Of a DNA stretch of 64,000 bases, positions 12,134 through 25,400 are shown one piece after another (position 1 is the first letter of the stretch; the number at the start of each line of letters is the position of its first letter). Under the pieces are notes generated by a model. That model did no database searches, had not been told where the DNA came from, and saw only the letters and a program-made list of their open reading frames with translations. Source of the stretch: Paramecium tetraurelia (lineage: Eukaryota > Ciliophora > Oligohymenophorea > Peniculida > Parameciidae); NCBI RefSeq assembly GCF_000165425.1, contig NW_001799488.1, positions 1 through 64,000 on the forward strand, written 5' to 3'. Position numbers and translations under genes: made by a program.

Positions 12134-12663
12134 TGGTTTGCACAACTCATAAAAACTCCATTTAGAAACATAAATTATATAATATTCATAAAATATATTT
12201 GCATTTATTTGTTCTTATTTTTATAACAATATTCTATACTTATACAAATTTACATGTTTAATATGGTTTTTAAATGGTTTCACAATTTTCGTTTTGCCTC
12301 TTTAAATGCTTTAAATAAGCCATAAATCGTATTTAATTGCTGATGTACTCCTTAATCATGTAGAATGCTACCAAAATCTTGATCTAAAGCCATTCATAGA
12401 TAGTGTAATATTTCAAGAACAGACATGATTTCTTTATGTTTCTTATTCTGATTTATCCCATAAGCAATAACCTACTGAATTATTTTCAATGTTTATGTTT
12501 AAAGTTACCTAGAGTTAAATATGTTAATTTTTATAATTATCGTTTTTTAATTGGATGATAAAATAAGTTTTATGCGCATGTCTATTATTGGCATGTATAG
12601 CAGTAGAAGATGGCAGTTATTTTTAATATATGGAAGTAAATATTAATATGATGGAAATAATAG
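12134..12663. other. Spacer with a possible minus-strand gene remnant
   Basis: On the minus strand 12480-12280 reads in one frame as KHKEIMSVLEILHYL, a TGA, then MALDQDFGSILHDQGVHQQL and on to a stop. The two halves look like one helical protein broken by a single stop. It is too short and unidentified to call as a gene. The remaining sequence holds no visible feature. Confidence 0.35.
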
Positions 12664-13694
12664 ATTGACAGAGATGAATTTGGCAAAACTTTGATTGATA
12701 CATTGGAACTGAATATATCTGGTGGACAATCATTGGAGAAAGTAGTTGATCTAATGCGTGATTTGGAAGGTTAAATAGATAATGAATAAAAGGATGATGA
12801 CATTTCTAACCAATAATTTTAAAAGAAATGTGATGAAGTATAGACCAAATTAATATATAGGATTTGACTAACTAAGAGAGTGAGATCAATTAAACATAAT
12901 TAACAATTGTTGAGAAATAAGGCAAGTTGGATGAATTGTAGAATGCTTAACAAAGAAAGAAATAAGTAGCTAATGCTAAGGATTCATGGTTGAAATAAAT
13001 CTAAGAATTGATATCTTAGAAATAAACAATAAGAAATCAAGAATAAGATAGGTATGAGTAAGAAATGAATGAAAATTCATATGTTATTTCTGTGATTTCT
13101 GAAGTTAAAAAGAAATTCACTTTAAATGGAATTAATTTAATCTAAATTAATAATCATGAGGCATTAATGAATGATTTAGAAAATGCTGTTGATGAAAGCA
13201 GGAACTTCAAATAAAATACTAGATATTAAGAAGTGTTTGGATTGTTTTTATAAGTTGCAGCAAAAGTGAAAGGCGAGGGTGCCGATAAATTGAAATCTTT
13301 GTGTGATGATCTATTAGTCAATGTATCTGACAATATGTCATTAATAAGAAAGTAAGAGGATAAAAGAAGAGAAATATTTGAAAAAGAGATTTCATCTTTA
13401 CAAAAGGATTTACAATAGGTATAAAGTGATAAATCAATGATTGATGCAGGATTAGAACAACTTGATAATTCGATATCCATGGGATAAAATGATATGACAG
13501 ATTATAATGCCAGAATCGAAAGCAAAAAATAAACCAAAGAAGATAGAAGAAAAGAATGTTCCTAAGCAGCTTATGAATACAAATCAAGTAGGGAATAAAA
13601 TGATAGAAAAAGACAATTAGTTTCCTAAGTAATAGGATTATTTAGTGCCAATTAAAGGGAATTTAAAGAATACTTAAATATTAGAAATAATTGA
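12664..13694 (+). CDS. Trichocyst matrix protein, 5' end unresolved
   Basis: From 12664 the frame encodes a typical TMP body: GKTLIDTLELNISGGQSLEK and VVDLMRDLEGQ near the start, then long Gln/Lys/Glu coiled coil to TGA 13692-13694. A 23-nt intron (12838-12860) removes an apparent frame break; spliced length is 1,008 nt, a multiple of three. What is missing is a signal peptide: the frame is closed by TGA just upstream of 12664, and none of the GT...AG joins I tried linked it to a hydrophobic ATG exon. Either a first exon with an unusual splice lies upstream of about 12620, or the gene has lost its secretory start and is becoming a pseudogene. The coiled-coil body itself is undamaged. Confidence 0.7.
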
Positions 13695-14421
13695 GATTAT
13701 ATAGATGATTTTTCATATGTAAAAATATATATAGACAATCAGTTTATAAAGTAATTGTATTTTTAGGATTCATTAGATAATCCTGTTAATCCTTTTTCAA
13801 TATAGAAGTCTTGAATGAAATTAAAAATTTTTAATCTTAATGTTCTTTTATAGATAAAAAACTTTATTATATCTATTAGTTTCATTAATTAATGGAGTTA
13901 TAAGAATGATTTAAATAGGAAATTATTATGACACAATAATCCATTCAAGTTGATCAGTATACGCTTTACTTTTAATAAAAATTATTAATTTTAATATTAA
14001 ATAAATATCTTTTAATTAGGCATTTCATCTCATCTATTTCTAGAAATAGATCTAAATTCTGTTAATTTGTGTAATAAAGAGTTAGTAAAGTATTTGCATT
14101 TTCTGTAAACTTATCTTTTATTCAATTAGATAAATTAAAAGGATTTTCATCTATTTTTTCAGGTTTTGCAAGCAGTTTAAAATTGCTCTTTAAAAGTTAT
14201 AGAAAGCATTCAAAGTTTGTTATAAATATATCACAATTCTTAGAAATCAACTTGGCAAATTATTAATTAAGAATTGGTAGGATAATTCCATAAATATATT
14301 TTACAAAGTAATAATAAAATAGTGAGAAGAGTAAATTTATTTAATTACATTTACTTGATTTTCATGATATTTCGTAAAAATACAATTCAATATTCACAAT
14401 TATTAATTTATCTATTTTCAG
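13695..14421. other. Spacer upstream of the histidine kinases
   Basis: AT-rich sequence holding only a possible TMP relic on the minus strand (see 13985-14300) and the promoter region of the first histidine kinase. A TTTTCAG directly before the kinase ATG at 14422 could be a 3' splice site of an unseen upstream exon. Confidence 0.35.
13985..14300 (-). pseudogene. Possible relic of a TMP gene
   Basis: Minus-strand sequence contains KPEKIDENPFNLSN, a TGA, IKDKFTENANTLLTLYYTN and then DLFLEIDEM. This resembles the Pro-rich turn and following helix found in the middle of TMPs. It is broken by TGA and has no start. Given three other TMP loci within 10 kb, a fourth dead copy is plausible but weakly supported. 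Confidence 0.3.
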
Positions 14422-16946
14422 ATGTTTATAAACTACGCAAACTATTTGCTAATGGGGTTGTGCTCAAAGGATCTAATTTACTGCATACTAAGTCAATCTA
14501 GAATTCCCACAATCATTTATTTGATTGTTCTGACTGTTATGATAAGTAAATTGTCACATCATTATTCAAGTTTAACAAATACTGAAGATCAAATTTCGAA
14601 TATCTCACTCTGAACTCATCCTTTCGTTTATTTATAATATAATCTACATTACTTTATTTGGAACTTCATCTATTTGGTAAGCTTATTACGTAATGAACAT
14701 ATTCCAAAAAACTAATTACTATTTTCTTGCTTCTTTTCCCATAATAATTTACCAATTGGTACTAGAAGTCATAGAATTTGATCTGATAGTACCAAAGACA
14801 TTTGGCTTTTAGATTTCATCTGCTTCGATGATCATAGTATATTAATTCTATTGTTTTGTTAAAGAAAATGATATTGCCTCGGTTGCGGAATAGGTCATTA
14901 TAAAATAATTGTTGAAAAATAGCTACATCAAAGTCTTCAATAGAAATTTAGAAGATTTAACGCCTGATGTGTTGTTGAGAAATGTTAAACCCCCATCCGG
15001 ATAAATCATTTTTACCACTAGAAATAAGTCAGAAAACTTTGAATTAATCCCAAATTCATTAAATAAAGAACTAAAGATTAAAAGTTTTCTTAATAGCGAC
15101 ATGCAATTGGAGGAATCTGGAGACTCAGTTATTGACAGTCCTAATAAATATTAAAGTTATAAGGATTTGAAAGAATTTATTAATAATTTTATTTAGAATT
15201 AATAGCCTTAAACTGAGGAAAATTTAATCATTGCTTCTGAAATTGAGATGGATTCTGGTAAAAAGTAAAAGTTCAAGGTGATTATTAATACAGAGATTGA
15301 CAAATACTACATTTTAGCATTTATTAAGATTGATTCTGCCATAGTGAGGAAACAGCACAATTCAATAGCAAAGTTCAAAACCAGATTGGCAAATAATTTT
15401 ACTCATAAATTAAAAACATCCCTCAATGCAACATTAGCATATTTGTCGAATGCCATAAATGACCGAAATTTAGAAAAAACGGTATTGCAATCTTACATCC
15501 ATCCCTCCTACATACATTCAAAAATATAATTATACCAAGTTTAGGATTTGCTTGATTATCTCAATACAGAGTAAGATTAAATCGGATTACAAATAACAAA
15601 ATTTAATCTTCAACAATCTTTAGGCCAAATATATGAATTCATTGAGTACTAATGCAAAGTGAAAAATATTGCCATTAGGTTTCTGATAAATGGGTCTGAT
15701 TGGAAATCACATGAAAGGTAAATGTTCAACTATAACCATAGCTAATTCTACCTTTATTCTGACTGCCAAAAATTTGAAAGGGTTTTATTTAATTTAATCA
15801 ACAATTCATATAGATATGCTCCTTTGAATGGGGAATTAACAATAGATTTAGTATATGATTCTACAGGTAATAAATTACATGTCAAAATAAATGACAATGG
15901 AGATGGGATACCGGAAGATTAACTAAATATAATAAATACTCAAGCCTAATTATAAAATAAGTATAATATCACTAATAAATATGTAACTTCTAAGAATAAA
16001 TCGAAATTTGGGTTGACCCTACAGATCACAAATAGATTGATTTATATGCTTAGTGACTAGAATTGTTCCTTGTAAGTCAAAAATTAAAAAGAAATAGGAG
16101 GCTGTAGTTTCGAGTTCTTTATTATCATTAATTCTACATCTAAGGAAGGATCATTGGAGTAAATTAAATACTCAAATTATATCAGATAATCTAAACAATC
16201 CTCAATCAAATTACAAAATCATATTAATCGATCTTCTAACTCTTCTTCTTAACGATCAATCTTTTCAAAAAACTAGTATGATGAATGCATCGAACCTATT
16301 GAAGAAGAACCTAAACCTGTCAAACCAAGATTATCCAAAACTTATTAATGTCATGATAACAAATAATTAATAACCCCAGTAAAAAGACCTACGTTATCTG
16401 GAATAAGAGATCTATAATTGTCAAATATTATCGATCAAGTTAATCAGACTGGAATGAATCATAATCATAATCATAATCAAGATAACCGTTTCATCTTAAT
16501 AGTGGATGATGAACCATTTAATCATAACACTCTAAATTTGATGCTTTAAAAATTAGGTCATAAGCAATTCCTATATTCTTTCAATGGATAGGAATGTATT
16601 GATAAGGTTTAGTAAAATTCTTCATTAATCAAAACTATATTTATGGATTTAGACATGCCAATTATGGGAGGATTGCAAGTAATATATTCTATTCATCTAG
16701 CAGGCTACTTCAATACTGATTCGAATGATGACCGAAGGAAAAATAGACTATATTCCAATTATTGGTTGCACCGCTCATGACGATTTCGAGACACAAATCA
16801 AATGTTTGAATGTTGGTATGGCACATGTGGTCACTAAACCTGTTTTTATAAAGAGCTTACAAGAAGCTTATCGATAAATTAGAGAAGAGCATTAATAGTA
16901 GGATCATCGTAGTCTTCAATTGTCGAATTCATTAGAGAAATATTGA
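14422..16946 (+). CDS. Hybrid histidine kinase (membrane sensor plus receiver), copy 1
   Basis: Two introns (14546-14570, 25 nt; 16679-16700, 22 nt) give 825 residues. Residues 1-150 contain several hydrophobic helices (for example YFLASFPIIIYQLVLEV). The phosphoacceptor box is FTHKLKTSLNATL at about residue 316, the N box LINNSYRYAP, and the ATP-lid G box INDNGDGIPED near 485. A Ser/Asn-rich linker then leads to a receiver domain with RFILIVDDEPFNHNTL at about 680, the acceptor Asp in MDLDMPIMGG, and the conserved Lys in VVTKPVFIK. Such proteins autophosphorylate on His and pass phosphate to the receiver Asp. The second intron falls inside the receiver domain. A near paralogue follows 448 bp downstream on the same strand. 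Confidence 0.9.
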
Positions 16947-17394
16947 AGTTTAAACTCTATTTATCTTCTTTCTTATGAAACTTAATATATTAGCTGATGA
17001 TATATTGATATAATAGTTTTAATAAATTAATCTTCGATATGAATTAAACAGTTTTTATCTCTCCTAACATATTAATTTAGTTCATGTATTTTTAATTTAT
17101 TTCAATATTTATGCTGTAAGTCTCATAAATAGGACATGACATTTTTATAGGATGCCTATACAAAAATATGATATTGATTGTAATTAGCGGAACCCTCCTC
17201 TTTTTTACTCTACGTATACAATTTAAACAATATTGATAGTCATCTATTTGAATATTATTAAATACAACAGAACCTTTTACATCTCCCAAGCAATTCAATT
17301 TTGCTTTATTGTATATAGAGCCTATTTTTATGGTTCAGCATAACTTTGGTCCTCATTTCAATTACTTAATGCAAATTTCAAGAAAAATTATTCA
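16947..17394. other. Spacer between the two histidine kinases
   Basis: About 450 bp. The minus strand carries a short frame at 17298-17092 with two CxxC-like cysteines, but it has no credible start in the ciliate code or family resemblance. The promoter of the second kinase must be here. Confidence 0.4.
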
Positions 17395-19457
17395 ATGTAA
17401 TTAATTTGTTACTTTCTCTCCTTACTTATTTTTGTACTTGTGTATAGTTTACAATATGATGGTTTTTTAAAATTGAGCATGGGTAGCGAGATATTCTAAT
17501 GTTGTTGTTATATGCTATACTTCTTCTATTAAAACAAAAATAATAATGAAAATTTAAAATTAATAGAGGACAAGCTTCTGAGTGAAATTAAAAAATATTG
17601 CTTTTTAAAAATTTTCAATAAAAATAAAAAATTAGTCATTACTTATCCAAAAACAGATGAATCAAAAAAGTTTGACTTTTTTCCAAATAATAACCAATTC
17701 ATTTGTCTTTTTAGAGTCTACATGGATCAAGAAATAAGCAGTTCTCCCTCTAATTAAAAATCATTCAATAGAACCAAAATTTTTAATAATACTGAAGATT
17801 TCCTATCTTATTTGGAATCCGCAGATAACCTAGATAACTTAGGTTTTAATTGGTATTCTGCAACAATCCTTGATTAACAGACAAAAATAAAAACTAAATA
17901 TCGCGTTACTTAATCAAAATTAAAAAATGATACTATTGTGCTATTCTTTATGAAAATTGATCCCACTCTCGAGAAGAAATCTTTTGGGAAATTTTTGCAT
18001 TTAAAAAAGGACATTTCAAATATTTTTACTCATAAGTTGAAGACTCCTTTAAATGCAGTATTAGGTCATTTAACATAGGCGTATTATGATCAAGAAGTAG
18101 ATGTATAAATACAAAACAATTACATTAAACCTGCATATATTAATTCTAAATTGCAATTATTTTAAGTTCAAGATCTAATTGAATATTTGAATTTTGATTA
18201 AGATAACTATACTTTGTAGATTTGCAAGATTAATTTAAAAACCCTATTATATTCATTACAAGAGTTGATCTAGCAGTAATGTTAGATGAAGAGCATACAT
18301 CTTTTATTTACTATTAATGAAATGAGGTATGTTAAATTAGATAAGTAATATTATCTATAAACTATTTTAGTGTTTTCATTTATTCCGATGTTCTAAAACT
18401 TGAAAGGATACTCTTCAACCTATTAAACTTAACTTATAGAAATACTACTGAAAATGGGTGTATTTCTTTAAATATAGTTATTGATAAAGATTTAGACGAA
18501 GCTTCATTTTCAATATCAGATACAGGATTAGAATTATCTTAAGGAGAAATAGATGAAATAAACTATCTGATTTTTTGTCAAAATTAATTTAAGCCCATTA
18601 AAAAGAAACCGCATTATTATTAAGAAATGATAATTACTCTATCATTAACAAACAAACTAATAAAATCTGTGAATTAATTCACTAATTATTCTTTAGAGTT
18701 ATGTTAAACTAAAAATACTGGTATAGTATATAAATTTAAGATTAACATCAATCGAGATAGATCAGCAGAGAACTCATAAGAATAATATAAAATAGGATAC
18801 ATTTTAAAGTAAAGAAGTCTTAAGTAACTGCACACTCATCATCAAATCTCACAGAAATCGATTTTTTCAGGATAAGAATAAAGTGTTCCTATTTTAGAAG
18901 ATTCAATCGATGAACCCTTTGCCAAAACTCCTTTAGTGGTGAAGATGAGCATGCCATCATAAAGGAAATGGTTATAAAAGAAGAAGGAGGATCAAATATA
19001 ATTATTATCCTAAACCTAATTTCATTAAGCAAACTCAATTCTTATTGTTGATGATGAACCATTCAATCATGATACATTAATATTGATGTTAAAAACTTTG
19101 GGATTTAATAGTTATTTAAAAGCCTTTGATGGTTAATAAGCAATTAATTTAGCTTTCGCAAAACAGAATGAAATTTATGTTGTGTTCATGGATCTTGATA
19201 TGCCAATTATGGGTGGTATAGAGGCGACCAAATTTTTAGTTCAAGAAATGATCAAATGCAACTTACCATATTTTCCTATAATAGGGTGCACTGCCCATGG
19301 AGATGCAGAATCTATAGAATAATGTAAACAAGCTGGAATGCTTCATGTGGTTGTAAAACCTGTGTTTATAAAGACTTTAAAAGAGACATTCCATTTGATT
19401 TCAGATGATTCTATAAAGAAATCTTACAACCGTGTTGGATCTTTGTAATTTTCGTGA
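17395..19457 (+). CDS. Hybrid histidine kinase, copy 2
   Basis: One 26-nt intron (18345-18370) gives 678 residues. Residues 1-45 hold one or two hydrophobic segments (MQLICYFLSLLIFVLVYSLQ), far fewer than copy 1. The phosphoacceptor box FTHKLKTPLNAVLGHL is near residue 213. The N-box region reads FNLLNLTYRNTTENG, and the G1 box ISDTGLELSQ lacks the clean DxGxG of copy 1, so ATP binding may be weakened. The receiver domain is complete: ILIVDDEPFNHDTL at about 537, the acceptor Asp in MDLDMPIMGG, and VVKPVFIKTL. The shared order and wording of motifs shows tandem duplication with copy 1. Loss of most membrane helices and the eroded G1 box suggest a changed role. It ends 31 bp from the end of the convergent surface-protein gene. 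Confidence 0.88.
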
Positions 19458-19488
19458 AAAATATAGTGTGTTTAAATATAATAATTAA

Positions 19489-22400
19489 TCATATAACTTG
19501 ACCCCCACTACTTTTTTACAATCCATATCTATCAGATATCATTCTGCTTTGAAATTTTGAATCTTTAATATCACTAAGTAGCATAACTGATCCAGAAGAA
19601 TTTATTTCATGTTTATTTTTTTTATTTCTCCAGAGTTGATCAGGGCTTGATAACACGATCAAAGAATCATCCTATTATAAATCCATAAAGTTCTTTTTTC
19701 TTTGGGTTTGAATAGATTCCTTAAGTATTAGAGCAACCTTCCTGAATTTGGTTGAAGACGAATTCTTTTTTTTTTAAATAAAGATATTCCTACATAAAGG
19801 TAATCTTAGAAGGAGAGGGTATTTATCTTTTAAATAGTTTTAAATTTAGTTAATTAAAATTTGATTTTGATCAATATTTTCTTGTAATATCTTTCTAAAG
19901 ATATGATATAAGAATGCACAATTAGCTTCTAAAATGATGACATAGAATATGTAAATGTAATTTCTCAATGCAGTTTGTAACATTTAATATGAAGATGCTC
20001 CTAAAACAATACTAATAGCCAAGACTTTCGATCCAAAATCTTCCATCTAATTTAAATTCTTAGTTTTAAAAGGCTGATATGATTTGGTTAACAATTAATA
20101 GGCTTGAATCAATAAAAATACCATCGTAGCTTTAAGGACAATATATTGATCAAATAGAGTAATAATGATAATTACAAGATTCTTCATTCCCAATCTTACA
20201 AGTTCCCAAAAGTAGGCATTTTCATTAAATTCTGAAAATAAGTAACCCCATGTTGATTTTATTTTATTTAGTTAATTTTTATTTCTGTGCAACTTGAGAA
20301 ACATGAGAAAAGGTATAATAACAGTCAATCCGAACAAATTTGGAAAAGCCAAAACAGAGGAGTAATAGAAATTCTTATCATATCTGTAAGAAACATCACC
20401 AATCACCCAATCATATCCTGAAATGTTACGAAATCCTAGTATTGATATTAAAACCCCAATCATGCTTGGCTGCATAGTGACAAATGTTTACAGTAAAATG
20501 ATTGCTGACACACCTTGTTTATAGCTTTATCTTCTTATAGATATTATGAACCCATATATGCAAAATACGAAACATAAATATAGAACAGGTGCAATAATGA
20601 TCCAAATTATTCTGGAATGCAATATATTCATATCATAGGAGATCAAAAAGCAATCAATTGAATTTTCAAGTGATTTAGTTTGAGAACCCGCACTATTAAT
20701 AGCTATACTTACCAAATTTGGAAATTACAATTAGAAAGTGGTTAAAGTAGATATTATTTACAAATAATGAAACATCATCTTATACAATGAACTAGATTCT
20801 TGAGTGTCAGAAAATACTTTTAAACCTCCCCTTTTTAATATAGTTCTCAATAATTCCATCTTTAAGTTTTCTAAAGAACTATTCACAGATATCACCATTG
20901 AAATCAATGTCCATAAACCTACAATTAATAATGACAAGTAAGCAAGATTTGAATCTTAACATTAAAAACAATTCATATTTGACTTAAAATATGATCCTTG
21001 TCCTCTAATATTGTAAATATCGCAAGTTTCACATAATGCTCCAAAACTCCCTTGTATACATGAATCAGGTCCTGCAGCCCAACCACCTAAACACTTTTCC
21101 AGTCCTATAATGCATCTGGAGATTTCATCATTATCAAAGTATGGTCTCCAATAAGTAGATTTGATTTGAATATTTGACTGAATAACATTTTCCATTATTT
21201 CTTAATCTCCTAAGGTACACTTAAGACTATTTTCTTTTAAGGAATATGTTTAAGCTACACATTAGACGCACATTGAATTAGTCAAGATTTCACCTCTTTA
21301 ACACGGAAATGTCTTTACTTTAATAACTATCGAATAATTGTCGTGAAACTACAATATATGTTAATTTAAGCTATCATAAATAGGAATCTTAATAGAATCA
21401 CATCTTATTTCTAATAACAAATCTTCATTAGTTAGTATTCTTAAATCATCAAAATTGTAATCTTAAGTAGTCATATTGAAGGAGACACTCTCAATTGATA
21501 AATAATCAGTTGTAAAGCTTTAATCTTTACTTGATAATAGCCTACTACGGATATTACATTTAGAATCTTACAAATGATATTATCTTTCGTTAAAGTCATT
21601 TAATGGTATAAATCTAAATTTATAATTTAATTTTTTGTAGACTTAAATAGATGAAACATAGGATAGCTAATTACCTATGCCATGCTCAGTAAAATTTTCA
21701 TTCAAAATTTGATAATTTTATATTTCTACATTGTTTGGCAACACTATTTAACTCATGACTTCTTCAATCACACAAGTATCATTTTTGAAACGAATTTCAT
21801 TTTCAAATATTTTTTAAGAGTTTAATGATAATGCCAATTTTGACGGTTATGATTACATAACGCCATTCTTATCATCTTCTTAATTATCCACAATGATATT
21901 TCTTCTATTTTTTTGAATAGACAGGGGGGTAGTAGAATAAATTCCAGCTCCAGACTATGCAACATTATTTATTATCTACGAATCTGTCATTTCTAAAGAT
22001 CCCTTATTTAAATATATTGCCCCTCCCAAGTTTGCTGAGTTATTTTAAAACAAAACTGAGTAACACGAAATAGAAACTCCAGATGCATAAATGCAACCAC
22101 CATAAAAACCTGTATTCTTAATAAATTATGAATTTTTTATTAAAATTTGACCTATATTTGTTTTTAAATCATCTGCATATGTAAACAGTAATCTGTTTTA
22201 GTTCATATTCTTAATATTTAAAATAGAACTGTTGCCTATATTCGAAATGAATTTAGTTTGTTAAATTATAACCAGATTGTTTGATTCAATCTAAAATATA
22301 TTGCAATTAGTACAATATATATTCGAGAAAATTACAGAACTAATGTAAATTTCAGATTGGGTTTGGAATATTTAAAAAATGTTGTAGGTTTAGTAATCAT

Positions 22401-25400
22401 ATGAAATTGTGATGTTCTATTCACATTGTTTTGTAAAATTACTAAACTATGATGATAAAGTGTACAATTCTTATGTACATTCATACTTCAATTCTTCTAA
22501 TTGCAATTCAGAATAAACACAAATAACCTTTGTATAATTTTGATATACGCCATAAAAACGACTATTAGTTATAATTATTGGACCTAAGGATCTATCAAAA
22601 AAGATTAATGGTCTTTTCTGAAGAATGAAATTTAATAGATACACTGTATCCAAAGTGACTTAGTAACACTGTTTAAGTGTCATGAAACCATATCCCATGA
22701 TATTTTACACGACTAAATTCTTCACCCTTAATTTTCCTTTTTTAGTCTCAATTAACACAGAATCATATGTATCAAATGTGAACATGTAAATAAGGTCTTT
22801 CATTTGGAGTAATTTGATATAATCGTCATATCCAGTCTTTGTATTTTAAATGATGCAATCCTCAATTTACAATGTATATTACTCTTACAGAAAATCATTA
22901 ATCTCAATCGAAATGACTGAGGATTACAATGAATGAGCATCACTTATAGACACATTATGGAATAAGATTGAAGTCTAATCTGATAAAGTCAACATGGCAA
23001 ACCCTCCCTTATCAAAACTCCAACTATTTTGAATGGTGCAATTAATGAGTTTAAAGTTTAATTTAGACCCTTTGCTATCTATGAAGAAGGATCCTCCTTA
23101 GCTTTCTAGTTGTCCTATAATTGCTTATCCATTCTTGAATTATGAGTTAACTATAGAGAAGATTCCATTATTGAGGGTTATGATATACATACATCCTCCT
23201 TTATATCCAACATAAGTTTCAAATTAGCTGTTTGATATTTAGATCTCTTCCACTTAGATTTAAGCTATTCCACCATAACTCTTAACTTTAAAATAATGTT
23301 CCAATTGCTCCTTGTATAATAATTCTTAATATTTAAATGAGAGTACTTAATAAAATAGTTTATTCACTACATTCATTTCCTTGAAAATGCACTTTGATAT
23401 AAATAACTTTTAGCACTAAATATATATATTAGAGTTCAAAGAGCCAATGATTAAGTTAGATTTAAACATATTATTATAGAAGTAAACAGATCCCTAAGGA
23501 ACTAAGAAGTACAGATTATTGGCTGAGGTTCCATAAGTAGTTATACCAATGTATTCTTTATAAATGGTATTTATAAAATTGGTATTTGTGAGATTGATAG
23601 AAATGGAATTCTTAGATTCTATCACTATGAATGCAACTGTAATATTATTGGTAGATTTGATAATTAATGAATCTTGGAATACAGAGTCTTTAATGTTGAT
23701 CAGACATTGAAAGTTGAGTTCGGTACTACCTATTTTAATGACTGGTTGGTTATAGGTGAAAATATTAGTAAAATTTACCATTTAGAATTCTACACGTTTG
23801 ATGTTTAATAGATTAATGATTGGCTTTTTGGAATCCAATAAATAAATGCAATCCAAACTCTGTGATAAACCAGCCAAATAATACTGTTAATAAACGGTAA
23901 TGTTTTCAAAACTAAAAAGATCCAAGTCAGTTGCTTCAAATATAGCACTGATTTAATTATTGATTTCAATTAAACTATCTTTTAGAGTAAAGGAATTAGA
24001 CAATATTTGGAATGCATAATTGACATCCTTTTCGATTGGAAGCATATATAACTCCATGTTTGTCATCTAAATTAGGGTTGATGATTCAATATAGAGAAAA
24101 CTTGAAGAATAATAAAGAGAGTTGAGTGAAAATGAAACTCGATCTATTAAAATATCAGCTTATCCAGTCGTTTGACTAACATGCATAAGATAGCTATTAT
24201 AAGTGAGATAATTCCCTTCAAATTGTGAATTATACAATTATAACATTGATGATTAGCAAATTTATGAATTATCAAAGAATAAATTCATCAAAACATACAG
24301 ATTATTAAAGTGAAAATCTAAGCCTTAAAAGGCTGAAGACTATTCCAAATAAGTCCATTTTATTATGAAATTATCTATTTTACTAATTTAATTAGATTAA
24401 AATATTTTGGAATTTAATAAGTAGTTTGATTCTATAGTTATAGAATCCAAAATTAATTCATCAACATTCTAGAACTAAAATAAAGTGGAATTTTTTAAAA
24501 CAATATTTGATAGCTTAACATTTTAGATGGTAACTGATTTGATTGGTTCTACTTTGAGTAAAGACTGTAAATTAGAAAATTTAAATCCATCTAAATTTAA
24601 ATTGATCATAAAAAATGCTATTAAGTTTGAGTATTCAAAATAGAAGGAGCCTTAACCTAAAAAATTTGAATTCTCAAAACCTATGGTTGTATGATCTAAA
24701 TTAAAATTGAAACTTATAGAAGTGTCTTAGAAATCAATATACAAATTTTTAATCCATAAAGAATGAAATTCTTTGATATAAATATCTCCTTGAAAGTAAA
24801 CAGTCGAAACTTCTGACAAACCCATAATTTATAATGAAACTTTCTTTAAAGTGTAAACATTTGCTGAGAATTCTTAAGAAATCACTAAATTTTACGGAAA
24901 ACTACAGGTTTAAATTGTGAGGTATATGTTCAAAACTTAGACATTTTATTCATTCATGTAGTTGAATAGACCATTGGAATATAGCAATTAAAAGACATAA
25001 GATAGATCTGATTCTTAGTTATATGGAATATCGAAAACATTTTGAGCGGTTTAATCTGATGAACAAATCAAATTCAAGGAAATAGACATGCTCATCTAGC
25101 AATTGGATTCATCAGGACAGTTGCTAAATTAATAAATATTAGTATCAAAGACAGTATCCTCTAATATAGGTAATAAGCATTAATTTGTGAATTGAGTGAC
25201 AGCAATATCTGATGCTGGAACACAAAATTGACATAAACTATGGCATTAATAACAGGAATTGTTGTACAGACTAAGGATTAATCCATTACTTGAATAAGAG
25301 CATTTGGAGCAAATGTTTTAATTGTCGATAATCAAGCATTCTAAACAATCCGATGGGCATTTATTTATACAGATATCGTTATACAACATATATCCAGTTT

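Noticed and set aside
17092-17298. Minus-strand 68-codon frame with cysteine pairs between the histidine kinases
   Set aside because: No credible start or stop in the ciliate code and no family resemblance.
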